NCBI RefSeq assembly: GCF_900197595.1
Contig: NZ_FZLO01000001.1
Location: 62,001-126,000, forward strand
Origin: Scatolibacter rhodanostii
GTDB lineage: Bacteria; Bacillota; Clostridia; Oscillospirales; Acutalibacteraceae
Reading direction: 5' to 3'
DNA: 64,000 nt
This document shows, one piece after another, positions 43,894 to 51,801 of the stretch. The notes under the pieces are model-generated. The model had not been told where the DNA came from and did not search any database. It worked only from the letters and a program-made list of their open reading frames with translations. A program made the position numbers and the translations under genes. Each line of letters opens with the position of its first letter. Position 1 is the stretch's first letter.

Positions 43894-45798
43894 TTAGTAA
43901 GAATAGTCCGACAAAATGTCATATTTTTTAATATAACGCCAAAGTGTGGTTTTGCTGACACCAAGCTCTTCGGCAACCTTTGCGCGGTTGCCACCGTGTT
44001 TTCGAAGCAGTTCGGTAATTTGCACCGCTTTTTTATCTTGGAAAAGAACCACTTTTTCTGTTCCTTGCAATACTTTTGGCGTAACTTGTTCTAAATGTTT
44101 GCGCACAAACACTTCATCAACATTACGTTTCTCCGCCAGTAAAACAATACGCTCACAGAGGCTGTTTATCTGGCTCAAATTTCCGGGCCAATCGTAAGAT
44201 TCCATAAAATGGCGCGCGCCTTGTGTCAAGTGCACATAACGATTGTACTGCTGCTGCCACTGATTGAGATAAAAATCGGTCCACCCCAAAATGTCTTCTC
44301 TTCTGCGGCGCAAGGGTAATAGTTCTAAATTGAGCACGCTGAGGGCATAGTATAAATCACTGCGAAATTCACCTTTTTCAACTTTTACAACCAAATTAAA
44401 GTTGGTAGAAACGATGATACGCACATTAGCAAGACTGGGTCGGTTTGAAGCGTTGTGCATGAATTTGCCTTGAATCAAGCAAAAGAGCTTGTATTGCATT
44501 TCTAGAGAAAGAGCTTCTACATGGCTAAGATAAAGTGTGCCGTCTTGGGCAAGTTCAGCCATGCTGGGGGGCATATCTTTTTTAGTAGAATAATAGTTTC
44601 CGAATAGCATGGTGTCTAGTGTTTCGGTCGTCCAAGCACTGCAATCTAAGGCAATAAAAGCATTGTTCTTGACCATGCTTTCGTTGTGAATACATTGTGC
44701 CATAATATCTTTGCCGCAGCCCATCTCACCCAAAAGCAAAACAGGCGCTGAATATTTAGAGATTCTTTTCGCTAAATTGACCGAGGCTAATGTCTCTTTG
44801 GATTCACAAATGATGGTGTCAAAAAAGCTTTTCGCCACGAATCCTCGCTGATATAATTCGCGCCGCAGCTCACTGTCCATTTCAATAATACGTTTGCCTT
44901 CTTGAAAGGTTAAAATAGCACCTTCAGCAGCCTCGTTCACCTCAATGGGAGCAATATTGACAATGACTGTTTTGTGATGAATGTCCAATAAAAAGGCATA
45001 GGCCTCTTTGCTTTCATATAAAGCGGCATCCAATAATTTGCGGTCAAGTTTCGGAATGATTTCCATAATATCTTTGCCCAAGATTTCTGAGGGCGGATGC
45101 TCCAATAAATTAAACATAGCACGGTTAACACGCAAAATAGTACCGGTTCTATTGACCTGCATAATGCCGCTGAAGGTATATTTCAACATCGCATCCATCT
45201 CGGCACTGTTGCGCTTGACAAGGTCAATGGCATAGCAGGCTCGCTCAGCGGCACCTAAAGCATTGCGTAAGCTTTCTTCTCCCGAAGATAAGAATTTGGA
45301 TTTAATACCCATAACACTTGCTTTTTCACAGACAATGCGGCCTCCAATAACAGCGTTCATACCATCTTGAGCGGCCTGCTCCACAGCGGACAACATTTCT
45401 TCATTGTTGTTTACCAGATAAAGAGATAAGTCGATATGGAAAAGCTCGTTAAATTGAGAAGTATCACTGAACAGATTTGTAAAACCGATCAAAGCAATTT
45501 TGGGGACTTCTTGTGGAATTTCTTTTCTAAGCTCAAGAATTAAACAGCCCAGTTCTTGAGCTGTTATGCGAATTTCTTCTAAGGGTAAGTCAACACAGCG
45601 TTTGACAATCATCGCTTGAAAGCCACGTGCCACAATCAGCTCACAGCCTTGCTGTTTTAATTGATACGCTCTCTCGCCAATATCTTCTGTTTTTACATAT
45701 TCCACACACATGACAGAAATATGCTGATATTGTGTGATAAGCGGGTGAATCATATCCCGCATATCAGGGTAGGGAACTAAAATCGCCACTTTTGCCAT
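43894..45798 (-). CDS. PrpR-type regulator with degenerate sigma-54 AAA+ domain
   Basis: Transcription regulator of 634 residues. Domains in order: PrpR N-terminal sensor (1-195), PAS (about 200-310), AAA+ (about 325-560), and a Fis-type helix-turn-helix (590-627, NRAKVAEELGVSKTTLWRYI). Walker A is kept (GEMGCGKD, 357-364). The GAFTGA loop that contacts sigma-54 is absent: the stretch after MLFG reads NYYSTKKDMPPSMAEL. Walker B is lost, LYLSHVE (422-428) replacing the usual LFLDEI. It therefore probably acts without sigma-54, as TyrR does. Convergent with the garD operon, it is the likely regulator of the aldarate module; the effector could be an aldarate or its keto product. Confidence 0.9.
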   Translation of the reverse strand: MAKVAILVPYPDMRDMIHPLITQYQHISVMCVEYVKTEDIGERAYQLKQQGCELIVARGFQAMIVKRCVDLPLEEIRITAQELGCLILELRKEIPQEVPKIALIGFTNLFSDTSQFNELFHIDLSLYLVNNNEEMLSAVEQAAQDGMNAVIGGRIVCEKASVMGIKSKFLSSGEESLRNALGAAERACYAIDLVKRNSAEMDAMLKYTFSGIMQVNRTGTILRVNRAMFNLLEHPPSEILGKDIMEIIPKLDRKLLDAALYESKEAYAFLLDIHHKTVIVNIAPIEVNEAAEGAILTFQEGKRIIEMDSELRRELYQRGFVAKSFFDTIICESKETLASVNLAKRISKYSAPVLLLGEMGCGKDIMAQCIHNESMVKNNAFIALDCSAWTTETLDTMLFGNYYSTKKDMPPSMAELAQDGTLYLSHVEALSLEMQYKLFCLIQGKFMHNASNRPSLANVRIIVSTNFNLVVKVEKGEFRSDLYYALSVLNLELLPLRRRREDILGWTDFYLNQWQQQYNRYVHLTQGARHFMESYDWPGNLSQINSLCERIVLLAEKRNVDEVFVRKHLEQVTPKVLQGTEKVVLFQDKKAVQITELLRKHGGNRAKVAEELGVSKTTLWRYIKKYDILSDYSY

Positions 45799-45937
45799 TT
45801 TATTTTTTCCTTTCGCAATCTTACAAGTTTCTAAATCTTATATTCAGATCGCACGGCTTTATTTTTCGAATGTTTCTGCGAAGTAAGGGCAGAAGCGAAT
45901 AAATTTCGTGTTTACTAGTGTTCTATATTTATCATTA

Positions 45938-45966
45938 AGTATAGCAAAATTAGGTGTGAAAGTAAA
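45938..45966 (-). promoter_or_regulatory. SigA promoter of the PrpR-type regulator
   Basis: TTTACT, 17-nt spacer, TATACT, about 140 nt before the start codon. The long leader contains two GTTTCT hexamers related to the GTTTCA boxes of the aldarate control region, a hint of autoregulation. Confidence 0.6.
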
Positions 45967-46071
45967 TAAAACGAATGGGATTGCCTGTAAATATAAGAAT
46001 TCTAAAGTAAAAACATTCCACAAAAAAATTTTATGGCAATCGATATAATTGACAAGCCGAGTGAATAAACA

Positions 46072-46096
46072 TTACTTACCCACTATGGGTAAGTAA
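46072..46096. repeat. 25-bp palindrome upstream of spoIIIAA
   Basis: TTACTTACCCA and TGGGTAAGTAA are exact complements around a CTA loop. It has no U-run, so it is more like an operator or an RNA-stability hairpin than a terminator. It lies between the PrpR-type regulator promoter and the spoIIIA operon; apart from these and a weak SigE-like site, nothing is seen in the 45799-46224 gap. Confidence 0.55.
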
Positions 46097-46148
46097 GCGT
46101 ATGTCGTGTTAGTTTCAGGCAGACAAGCTCATTTTTGTTACTGTTTTT

Positions 46149-46177
46149 GTTCTAAAATAGATGTCCAAGCATAGATA
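46149..46177 (+). promoter_or_regulatory. Weak candidate SigE promoter of the spoIIIA operon
   Basis: GTTCTAA, 14-nt spacer, CATAGATA, 48 nt before the spoIIIAA start. The spoIIIA operon is known to be transcribed by mother-cell SigE (consensus near KMATATT-N14-CATACAHT). The -10 fits partly and the -35 poorly. Confidence 0.3.
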
Positions 46178-46224
46178 TAAATATATCGCAGTAGAAAAGC
46201 AGTAAGAAGAAAGGTTTGGTAGGA

Positions 46225-47208
46225 ATGGAAAATGAAGAATTTGACAAAGTGGCAAGATTAATCAAGAGCTTTGAGCGAACTTTATATTTTGTGCCGGACG
46301 CGATAAAATCAGAAACCTATGACATTCGTTTGAAAAGCGGACAACCGCTGATGCTGACAGGCAAAAGAGGTACTCTTTTTGTCAATGATAAAGGCGGTGT
46401 ATCTCATAAAATTGGACAAGATACGCTGATTTGCAGGCAAGAAGATATAAAGGAAGTGTTTTTTCAGGTTTGCTCTCATTCTGTGTTCAGCCATGAAAAT
46501 GAGATTAAAGAGGGATTTGTTACTGCCGGCAATGGCTATCGTGTGGGCTTGTGTGGGACAGCTGTACTGGAAAAAGGGAGTATTAAAAATATCAAAGATG
46601 TCTCGTCGTTAGTGTTCCGAATTCCCAGAGAAAAGAAAGGCTGCGCCGACAAATTATTTCAATCTGGCATTGATTTTTCAGCCGGTATTCTTATTGTAGG
46701 CGAACCCTCTAGCGGAAAAACAACATTTTTGCGTGATGCCTGTGTTTCTCTTTCTTATGGATTACATACTCGTTCGAAGAGAATAGCCGTTTTGGACGAA
46801 CGCTCTGAAATTAGCGGGCGTTTTGATTTGGGACCATGTGCCGATATTTTAAAAGGCTATCCTAAAGCAGACGGATTGATTATGGCGCTGCGTGCTCTTT
46901 CTCCTGAAATGATTATCTGCGATGAAATATCAGATAAAGAAGTAGAATCTGTTCATCAAGCGCTATTTTCGGGGGTGCCTGTAATAGCCACGCTTCATGG
47001 CAGCGAAAAAGATTTATACGGGCGAAAAGCACTAAAAGAGATTTTGAGAAGCGGCGGTTTTGAAACATTAGTATTTTTAAGAGGAAGAGAGCAGCCTACC
47101 GAAATTTTGAAGATAGAAAGTGTGCGTGAATGGTTTGAAAATTCTGGGCGTGATGATGATTCTACTCAGCGGTTTGATTATTGGAATTATGAAAGCGGCA
47201 AAGCTTAG
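46225..47208 (+). CDS. spoIIIAA: Stage III sporulation protein AA, secretion-type ATPase
   Basis: Cytoplasmic ATPase of the SpoIIIA-SpoIIQ channel that links mother cell and forespore; 327 residues. Walker A GEPSSGKTTFLRD is near 160, Walker B-like GLIMALRALSPEMIICDE near 220. Relatives are type II/IV secretion ATPases. I use the ATG; a TTG three codons upstream is in frame. The C-terminal tail (about 25 residues rich in Asp, Tyr and Trp) overlaps the start of spoIIIAB by roughly 70 nt. First of eight operon genes. Confidence 0.96.
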   Translation: MENEEFDKVARLIKSFERTLYFVPDAIKSETYDIRLKSGQPLMLTGKRGTLFVNDKGGVSHKIGQDTLICRQEDIKEVFFQVCSHSVFSHENEIKEGFVTAGNGYRVGLCGTAVLEKGSIKNIKDVSSLVFRIPREKKGCADKLFQSGIDFSAGILIVGEPSSGKTTFLRDACVSLSYGLHTRSKRIAVLDERSEISGRFDLGPCADILKGYPKADGLIMALRALSPEMIICDEISDKEVESVHQALFSGVPVIATLHGSEKDLYGRKALKEILRSGGFETLVFLRGREQPTEILKIESVREWFENSGRDDDSTQRFDYWNYESGKA

Positions 47209-47614
47209 AGAAAGAGAAGCTGCTTTGCTTGAATGGCAAAAAATGCTGCTGAGATTTAAAACCGAAATCAACTTTTCAGCAAGAAATATGAGCGAACTCA
47301 TTGGTGCTTGTCAGGAATACTCTTTCTGCCGATTGGCAGCTTTAAAGCCAGAGTTTTTGATGAATCCAACCTTGGCTATGAAAAAAGCCGGAGAAGAAAT
47401 TTTAACTTCGTCAAAAGATCAAAGTTTATATCGTGACTTTACAGCAGAGCTCGGTGTTTCTCACACAGAGGGACAATTAGAGCATATTGAATTATATACC
47501 GGACTGGTAAATGCCAACTTGCAAGAAGCTAAAACAGAAGTACTGCAAAAATCTCGGCTATATATGGCGCTGGGCGGGTTTAGTGCGGTGACAATCTGTA
47601 TGTTGGTGATTTAG
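47135..47614 (+). CDS. spoIIIAB: Stage III sporulation protein AB
   Basis: Membrane protein of the feeding-tube channel, resembling GspF-type secretion components; about 159 residues. A helix at each end (KILGVMMILLSGLIIGI and YMALGGFSAVTICMLVI) flanks a helical cytoplasmic part. The start is uncertain: TTG here gives the family-typical MKILG beginning, GTG at 47126 or 47120 would add a few residues, and none has a good ribosome site. Translational coupling to spoIIIAA is likely. Confidence 0.92.
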   Translation: MKILGVMMILLSGLIIGIMKAAKLREREAALLEWQKMLLRFKTEINFSARNMSELIGACQEYSFCRLAALKPEFLMNPTLAMKKAGEEILTSSKDQSLYRDFTAELGVSHTEGQLEHIELYTGLVNANLQEAKTEVLQKSRLYMALGGFSAVTICMLVI

Positions 47615-47710
47615 CGGATTACATAGACGGTAGAGCCATAGAAATGAATCTCATAACGGAGTAAGAGAACACCGGAGGAAAGCACTTCTTCGGAAAAGGA
47701 TGGTATAAAA

Positions 47711-47905
47711 ATGGAAATTGATTTAATTTTTAAAATAGCGGCCATCGGTATTATTGTGGCGGTACTCAATCAGTTGCTGATTCGTTCAGGCCGCGAAGAG
47801 CAAGGGCTGATGACAACGCTGGCCGGATTAATTGTGGTGCTGATGATGATTATCAATGAGATAGACGCTTTATTCAAAGCCATTAAGTCTATCTTTAATC
47901 TATAA
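47711..47905 (+). CDS. spoIIIAC: Stage III sporulation protein AC
   Basis: Small membrane protein of 64 residues with two hydrophobic helices (LIFKIAAIGIIVAVLNQLL and LMTTLAGLIVVLMMIINEI). The length and the central RSGREEQG loop match the SpoIIIAC family. A 96-nt gap separates it from spoIIIAB; AAAGGATGG precedes the ATG. Confidence 0.95.
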   Translation: MEIDLIFKIAAIGIIVAVLNQLLIRSGREEQGLMTTLAGLIVVLMMIINEIDALFKAIKSIFNL

Positions 47906-47910
47906 GCCCT

Positions 47911-48300
47911 ATGGACATTTTTGCCGTGGCGGCTGTTACCATTTGTGCAGTGGTGATGGCAGCACTTTTAAAAAAAAATAGCACGGAGTATGCCACCTTA
48001 CTTTCCCTTATAACCGTTATTATGATTTTAATGCTTGTTTTAGAAAAAACCATGCCATTAATAGAAGAAATTCAAAGGCTGGCCGATGCTGATCTATTTG
48101 GAGTAGAGTATATACCTGTTTTGCTGAAGAGTGTGGGAATCACTATTTTGACACAGGTGACATCCAATATCTGCAAAGACAGCGGGCAAAAAGCTTTATC
48201 GTATTCAGTTGAATTGGCAGGGCGTATATCCATTTTGATTCTTTGCCTGCCAATTATAACGGCTATTTTGTCCTATATTCATCAGATTCTGTCCGTGTAA
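47911..48300 (+). CDS. spoIIIAD: Stage III sporulation protein AD
   Basis: Membrane protein of 129 residues with four hydrophobic segments; the second half (LLKSVGITILTQVTSNICKDSGQKAL) is the family signature. It starts 5 nt after spoIIIAC without a ribosome site, so it is translationally coupled. AC and AD are related and probably form part of the same membrane ring. Confidence 0.95.
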   Translation: MDIFAVAAVTICAVVMAALLKKNSTEYATLLSLITVIMILMLVLEKTMPLIEEIQRLADADLFGVEYIPVLLKSVGITILTQVTSNICKDSGQKALSYSVELAGRISILILCLPIITAILSYIHQILSV

Positions 48301-48327
48301 CACACAAGATTTAAAAGGATTGCTAAA

Positions 48328-49491
48328 ATGCAAAATTGTTGCGGCAAAAGGATGGTCATCAACATGAAGAAAAAAGTGGCTGGGATTTTCGTAATACTGA
48401 TTCTGTTTTTTTGTTCTTGTCAAACTGTATATGCTGAAGAAATAAAGGGGGAAGAGGTACAGGAGAATCTAATTGAAAAAAGCGGTGCTGCTGAGATGTA
48501 TGACAGTTTGGAAGAAGATGTAAAAGAAAACTTAGGAGCAGCGGGTATTCATTCTTCTAGTGTAGGAGAAGACATGAGCTTTGAGAGGCTGCTGCAAGCA
48601 GTTTCAAAAATGCTGCAAGAAAATATGTCTGCGCCCATAAAAGCAATTTTAGCCATTTTAGTGGTAGTGATGATTTGTCGTTTAGCAGAAAGCTTTGAAA
48701 ATGATGGTGTTAGTCAGACTGTTTCAATGCTTAGCGCTGTCACAGCAGCAGGAATCATTATTGTGCCGATTATTCGCTTGATTTCTTCACTTAAAACTGT
48801 GGTGGATACAGCTTCAGTATTTTTGTTGACCAGTGTACCGGTGTATGCAGGGTTGCTGATGGCTTCGGGCAATGTAAAAACAGGAGCGTCATATACAGCG
48901 GTAACATTAGCGGCAGGCAACGCAATTCCGGTTCTATCATCAGCAGTTATTATTCCTCTGCTCAATATATTTTTGGCATTGGCCATTGTTTCGTCTGTGT
49001 CAGAAATAAAGTTTCATAAAATGGGAGAGAGTTTATATAAATTTACTAAATGGGCTTTGGTGGTGGCCGTTACACTTTTTACAGGGGCACTTTCTTTGCA
49101 GACAGTGATTGGTTCTCATTTAGATGGTATGTCAGGCAAGGCAGCAAAGTTGTTGGTTTCATCGGCTATTCCGGTGGTGGGAGGAGCTATTGGTGATTCG
49201 GTCTCGGTGCTTTTGTCCAGTGTCAGTATGGTGAAGTCAGGCGTGGGTGCATTCGGTATTTTAACATCCCTCATGATTTTTTTACCGCTGCTAATAGAAA
49301 TTATACTGTGGTCTTTTGTAGCCGGTATTGGAGAAATTACAGCCGATTTATTTGAAGCCAAAGAAATCAGTCGGTTTTTGGCTTCTTGCGGTTCAGTGAT
49401 TAAAATGATGATAGCCGTTCTCGTCAGCGTGTGCGCCGTGTGCATCGTCAGTGCTTCAATTGTGATTTCAGTGAAAGCGGTGGGCACATGA
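48328..49491 (+). CDS. spoIIIAE: Stage III sporulation protein AE
   Basis: Largest membrane subunit of the SpoIIIA channel, 387 residues. A signal-like N terminus (KKKVAGIFVILILFF, cleavage near VYAEE) precedes a charged region and about seven or eight hydrophobic segments. The start used has AAAGGA 8 nt upstream; an ATG at 48364 would begin the signal peptide directly as MKKKV. Its stop overlaps the spoIIIAF start by 4 nt (ATGA). Confidence 0.94.
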   Translation: MQNCCGKRMVINMKKKVAGIFVILILFFCSCQTVYAEEIKGEEVQENLIEKSGAAEMYDSLEEDVKENLGAAGIHSSSVGEDMSFERLLQAVSKMLQENMSAPIKAILAILVVVMICRLAESFENDGVSQTVSMLSAVTAAGIIIVPIIRLISSLKTVVDTASVFLLTSVPVYAGLLMASGNVKTGASYTAVTLAAGNAIPVLSSAVIIPLLNIFLALAIVSSVSEIKFHKMGESLYKFTKWALVVAVTLFTGALSLQTVIGSHLDGMSGKAAKLLVSSAIPVVGGAIGDSVSVLLSSVSMVKSGVGAFGILTSLMIFLPLLIEIILWSFVAGIGEITADLFEAKEISRFLASCGSVIKMMIAVLVSVCAVCIVSASIVISVKAVGT

Positions 49492-49955
49492 ATGAGATAA
49501 AGGGAACGATTCTAACGGTTTGTGTAATGTTGGTAGCTACAGAATTAATCAGCAAGATTGTGCCGCAAAATAAGATGATGGGTTTTGTGCGCTCATTGAT
49601 GGTCACCGTAATTTTAATTTCAGTGGTTAGCACATGGGCAGGAAAAGATTTTGAACTAGCGACATTGGCAGAAGACTATTCTCAAAATGAAGAGCTGGAA
49701 GAATACGTCAATGGGCAATATGAATCTGCTGCACAGCAAGAAATTTCACAGTATATAACAGGTCTTTTGCAAACAATTCAAATTGAATCAGAAAAAATTG
49801 AGATTTTTACAGATATAACGGCAGACGGCAGCATATTAATAGAAAAGGTAAGTGTGACAACCCGTTATGCAAGTGACAAAGAACGTGCACGAGCCTTGCT
49901 GCAAAACACCGTCGGAAACGAATTTGAGGTGGAGGTAACAGCGAATGGAAGTTAA
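49488..49955 (+). CDS. spoIIIAF: Stage III sporulation protein AF
   Basis: Bitopic membrane protein of 155 residues: two N-terminal helices (ILTVCVMLVATELISKIV and LMVTVILISVVSTW) and a soluble ring-building-like domain with repeated Glu/Gln segments, related to type III secretion ring proteins. Start by ATGA overlap with spoIIIAE; its end overlaps spoIIIAG by 11 nt. Confidence 0.93.
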   Translation: MNEIKGTILTVCVMLVATELISKIVPQNKMMGFVRSLMVTVILISVVSTWAGKDFELATLAEDYSQNEELEEYVNGQYESAAQQEISQYITGLLQTIQIESEKIEIFTDITADGSILIEKVSVTTRYASDKERARALLQNTVGNEFEVEVTANGS

Positions 49956-50523
49956 AAAGCAAATGGGCAAGTTGACAGAGCTGCTGAAAAAAGATAAGCT
50001 TCGGGGCGCTATCATTGTCATGGGACTTTTGGGGATTGTTCTCATTTACCTATCCACTCTGCTTTCATCGGACAAAAAGGTGGATAAGGAAAAGAAAACA
50101 GATACAGAAGTCGTATTTACAGCCGAGGAATATGAACAAAAGCTAGAAGCGAAACTACTTCGTATTGTTTCTGCCATTACCGGAGAAGAAAATCCCACAG
50201 TTATGATAACCCTAGAAACAATGGGAGAGGCAGTCTATGCGGTGGATGAAAAGCATAAACTGGATGAAACAGAGCAATATGATGGAGGGCAAAGAACGCA
50301 AACAGAATCAAAAGAAGAGAAAGAAAGCGTCTATGTGATTACAAAAGATGCACAAGGCAATCAGCAAGCCATTAAAGTCAGTGAAATTCAACCCAAAATA
50401 AAGGGAGTGGTGATTGTAAGCAAATATGCAAATGATGTTTTTATGCAAGAAAAAATTATAGGGGCAGCAAAAACAGCGATGAATGTTTCTTCATCCAAAA
50501 TCTGCGTGGTAAACGCAAAATAA
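49945..50523 (+). CDS. spoIIIAG: Stage III sporulation protein AG
   Basis: Ring-forming channel protein of 192 residues. One membrane helix (GAIIVMGLLGIVLIYLSTLL, about 21-40) precedes an extracytoplasmic ring-building domain with TAEEYEQKLEAKLLRIVSAITG and KIKGVVIVSKYANDV. A charged insertion of about 50 residues (KHKLDETEQ through ESVYVI) divides the ring domain, as in the B. subtilis protein. Confidence 0.95.
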   Translation: MEVKKQMGKLTELLKKDKLRGAIIVMGLLGIVLIYLSTLLSSDKKVDKEKKTDTEVVFTAEEYEQKLEAKLLRIVSAITGEENPTVMITLETMGEAVYAVDEKHKLDETEQYDGGQRTQTESKEEKESVYVITKDAQGNQQAIKVSEIQPKIKGVVIVSKYANDVFMQEKIIGAAKTAMNVSSSKICVVNAK

Positions 50524-50541
50524 ACTACGGAGGGATTTTTC

Positions 50542-51102
50542 ATGAAATTCAAAAGAAAACAGCTCGTATTGGCATCTATGGTGTTGGCACTCGGCGCCGC
50601 GGTCTATCTGACATGGCAGCTTGGGGGCGATAACATTTTGCCGGTAGACGGCAAAGCAGACGACACAACTAGCAGACTGGGCGCAGCACAGCTTGTGAAC
50701 AATGTCTATCAAGAAACAGTGAGCGACGATTTAACACAGCCGCAAACAGCAACTGCCAGCACAACCATTGCACAGGCAAGGGTCTCCAGAGAGAATTCAC
50801 GTGATTCAGCTATGGAAATCATCGACAAGGTGCTAGTGGATGCTGACGCTGACGGAGAGGCCAAAGAAACAGCTACTGTGCAGGCTTCTGCAATTGCACA
50901 AAACATAATGGAAGAAACCAATGTTGAAAGCTTACTGATTGCCAAAGGGTATACAGATTGTATCGCTTACATAAACAATGGTGAGTGCAATGTTGTGGTC
51001 AGTACAGAGATTACAGAAACCGACACAATCGTCATTCAAGAAGTTGTAATGACACAAACAGGACTTTCTGCAGATAAAATCAATATTATTGGCACAAAGT
51101 AG
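50542..51102 (+). CDS. spoIIIAH: Stage III sporulation protein AH
   Basis: Mother-cell half of the intercellular channel; pairs with forespore SpoIIQ across the double membrane. 186 residues: one N-terminal helix (KQLVLASMVLALGAAVYLTW), a linker, and a YscJ/FliF-type ring domain (IAQNIMEETNVESLLIAKGYTDCIAYIN). CGGAGGG precedes the ATG. Last gene of the operon. The window does not include a SpoIIQ gene. Confidence 0.95.
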   Translation: MKFKRKQLVLASMVLALGAAVYLTWQLGGDNILPVDGKADDTTSRLGAAQLVNNVYQETVSDDLTQPQTATASTTIAQARVSRENSRDSAMEIIDKVLVDADADGEAKETATVQASAIAQNIMEETNVESLLIAKGYTDCIAYINNGECNVVVSTEITETDTIVIQEVVMTQTGLSADKINIIGTK

Positions 51103-51131
51103 TTGTTTAAACCGAAAAACATTGGTATAAT
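51103..51131 (+). promoter_or_regulatory. SigA promoter of nusB and downstream genes
   Basis: TTGTTT, 17-nt spacer, perfect TATAAT. The -35 box begins at the last base pairs of spoIIIAH's stop region, so vegetative expression of nusB is independent of the sporulation operon. Confidence 0.7.
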
Positions 51132-51137
51132 AACCGT

Positions 51138-51207
51138 GGTGAAGCTTGAAAAATGCGGATATTGTACCAATGGATTTTTTTAGCTCGCCGTGTGGCGGGC
51201 TTTTTTA
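51138..51207 (+). promoter_or_regulatory. Candidate transcription attenuator in the nusB leader
   Basis: An intrinsic terminator lies at 51182-51207: AGCTCGCC, GTGT loop, GGCGGGCT, then TTTTTT. It stands between the promoter and the nusB start, so it would stop most nusB transcripts unless opened. GGTGAAGCT at 51138-51146, at the deduced transcript start, can pair with the terminator's first arm (8 bp, one bulged A, one G-U) and would serve as an antiterminator. It could instead simply end the spoIIIA transcript. Confidence 0.5.
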
Positions 51208-51255
51208 TATTTACAAAGCATTTTTGTCCACCGATATTTTGAAAGAGGTGATATT

Positions 51256-51801
51256 TTGACAAGGAAAGAAGCTAGAGAACAAGCATTTTTTATTCTGTTT
51301 GAGCAGGTTATTCAAAATAAAAGCACACAAGAAATTTTAGAAGATGCTGCTGATGCCAGAGATTTGCAGATTAACACGTTTACCAAGAAACTCGCTTTTG
51401 GTGCTGAAGCGCATTTAGAAGAATTAGACCGTTTAATTGAAGAAAACCTAAAAGGCTGGAATATGAGAAGAATCTCTAAAGTTACTTTGGCGGTTTTGCG
51501 CTTATCAGCCTATGAAATTTATTTTGAAAGTGATACTCCTTTGAGTGTTGCTATCAATGAAGCTGTTGAATTGGCTAAAGTTTATGCGGGAGAAAAAGAT
51601 GCTGCCTATGTAAACGGCGTGCTTTCAAGTATTGCCAAAAACAAAGAAAGCCAAAAAGAAACAGCAGCGATAGAAGACGCTGAAGAGGCAAAAGAAACAG
51701 CAGAAACAGAACAAATAGAAGGAACAGAAAAAGAAGAAATACAAGAAGCATCAGAAACAGCCGAAAAAAGTGAAGATGGGCAAGATGAAGAACACGAATA
51801 A
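51256..51801 (+). CDS. nusB: Transcription antitermination factor NusB, with acidic tail
   Basis: Binds boxA RNA with S10 and promotes antitermination of rRNA operons. The helical NusB domain spans about 1-132 (TRKEAREQAFFILFEQ; LAVLRLSAYEIYF; INEAVELAKVYAGEKDAAYVNGVLSSI). A tail of about 50 residues, almost all Glu, Ala, Thr, Lys and Gln, follows; family members normally end at about 130-145. The start is TTG behind AAAGAGGTGA. It leads a chain of overlapping genes through ispA, behind its own promoter. Confidence 0.94.
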   Translation: MTRKEAREQAFFILFEQVIQNKSTQEILEDAADARDLQINTFTKKLAFGAEAHLEELDRLIEENLKGWNMRRISKVTLAVLRLSAYEIYFESDTPLSVAINEAVELAKVYAGEKDAAYVNGVLSSIAKNKESQKETAAIEDAEEAKETAETEQIEGTEKEEIQEASETAEKSEDGQDEEHE

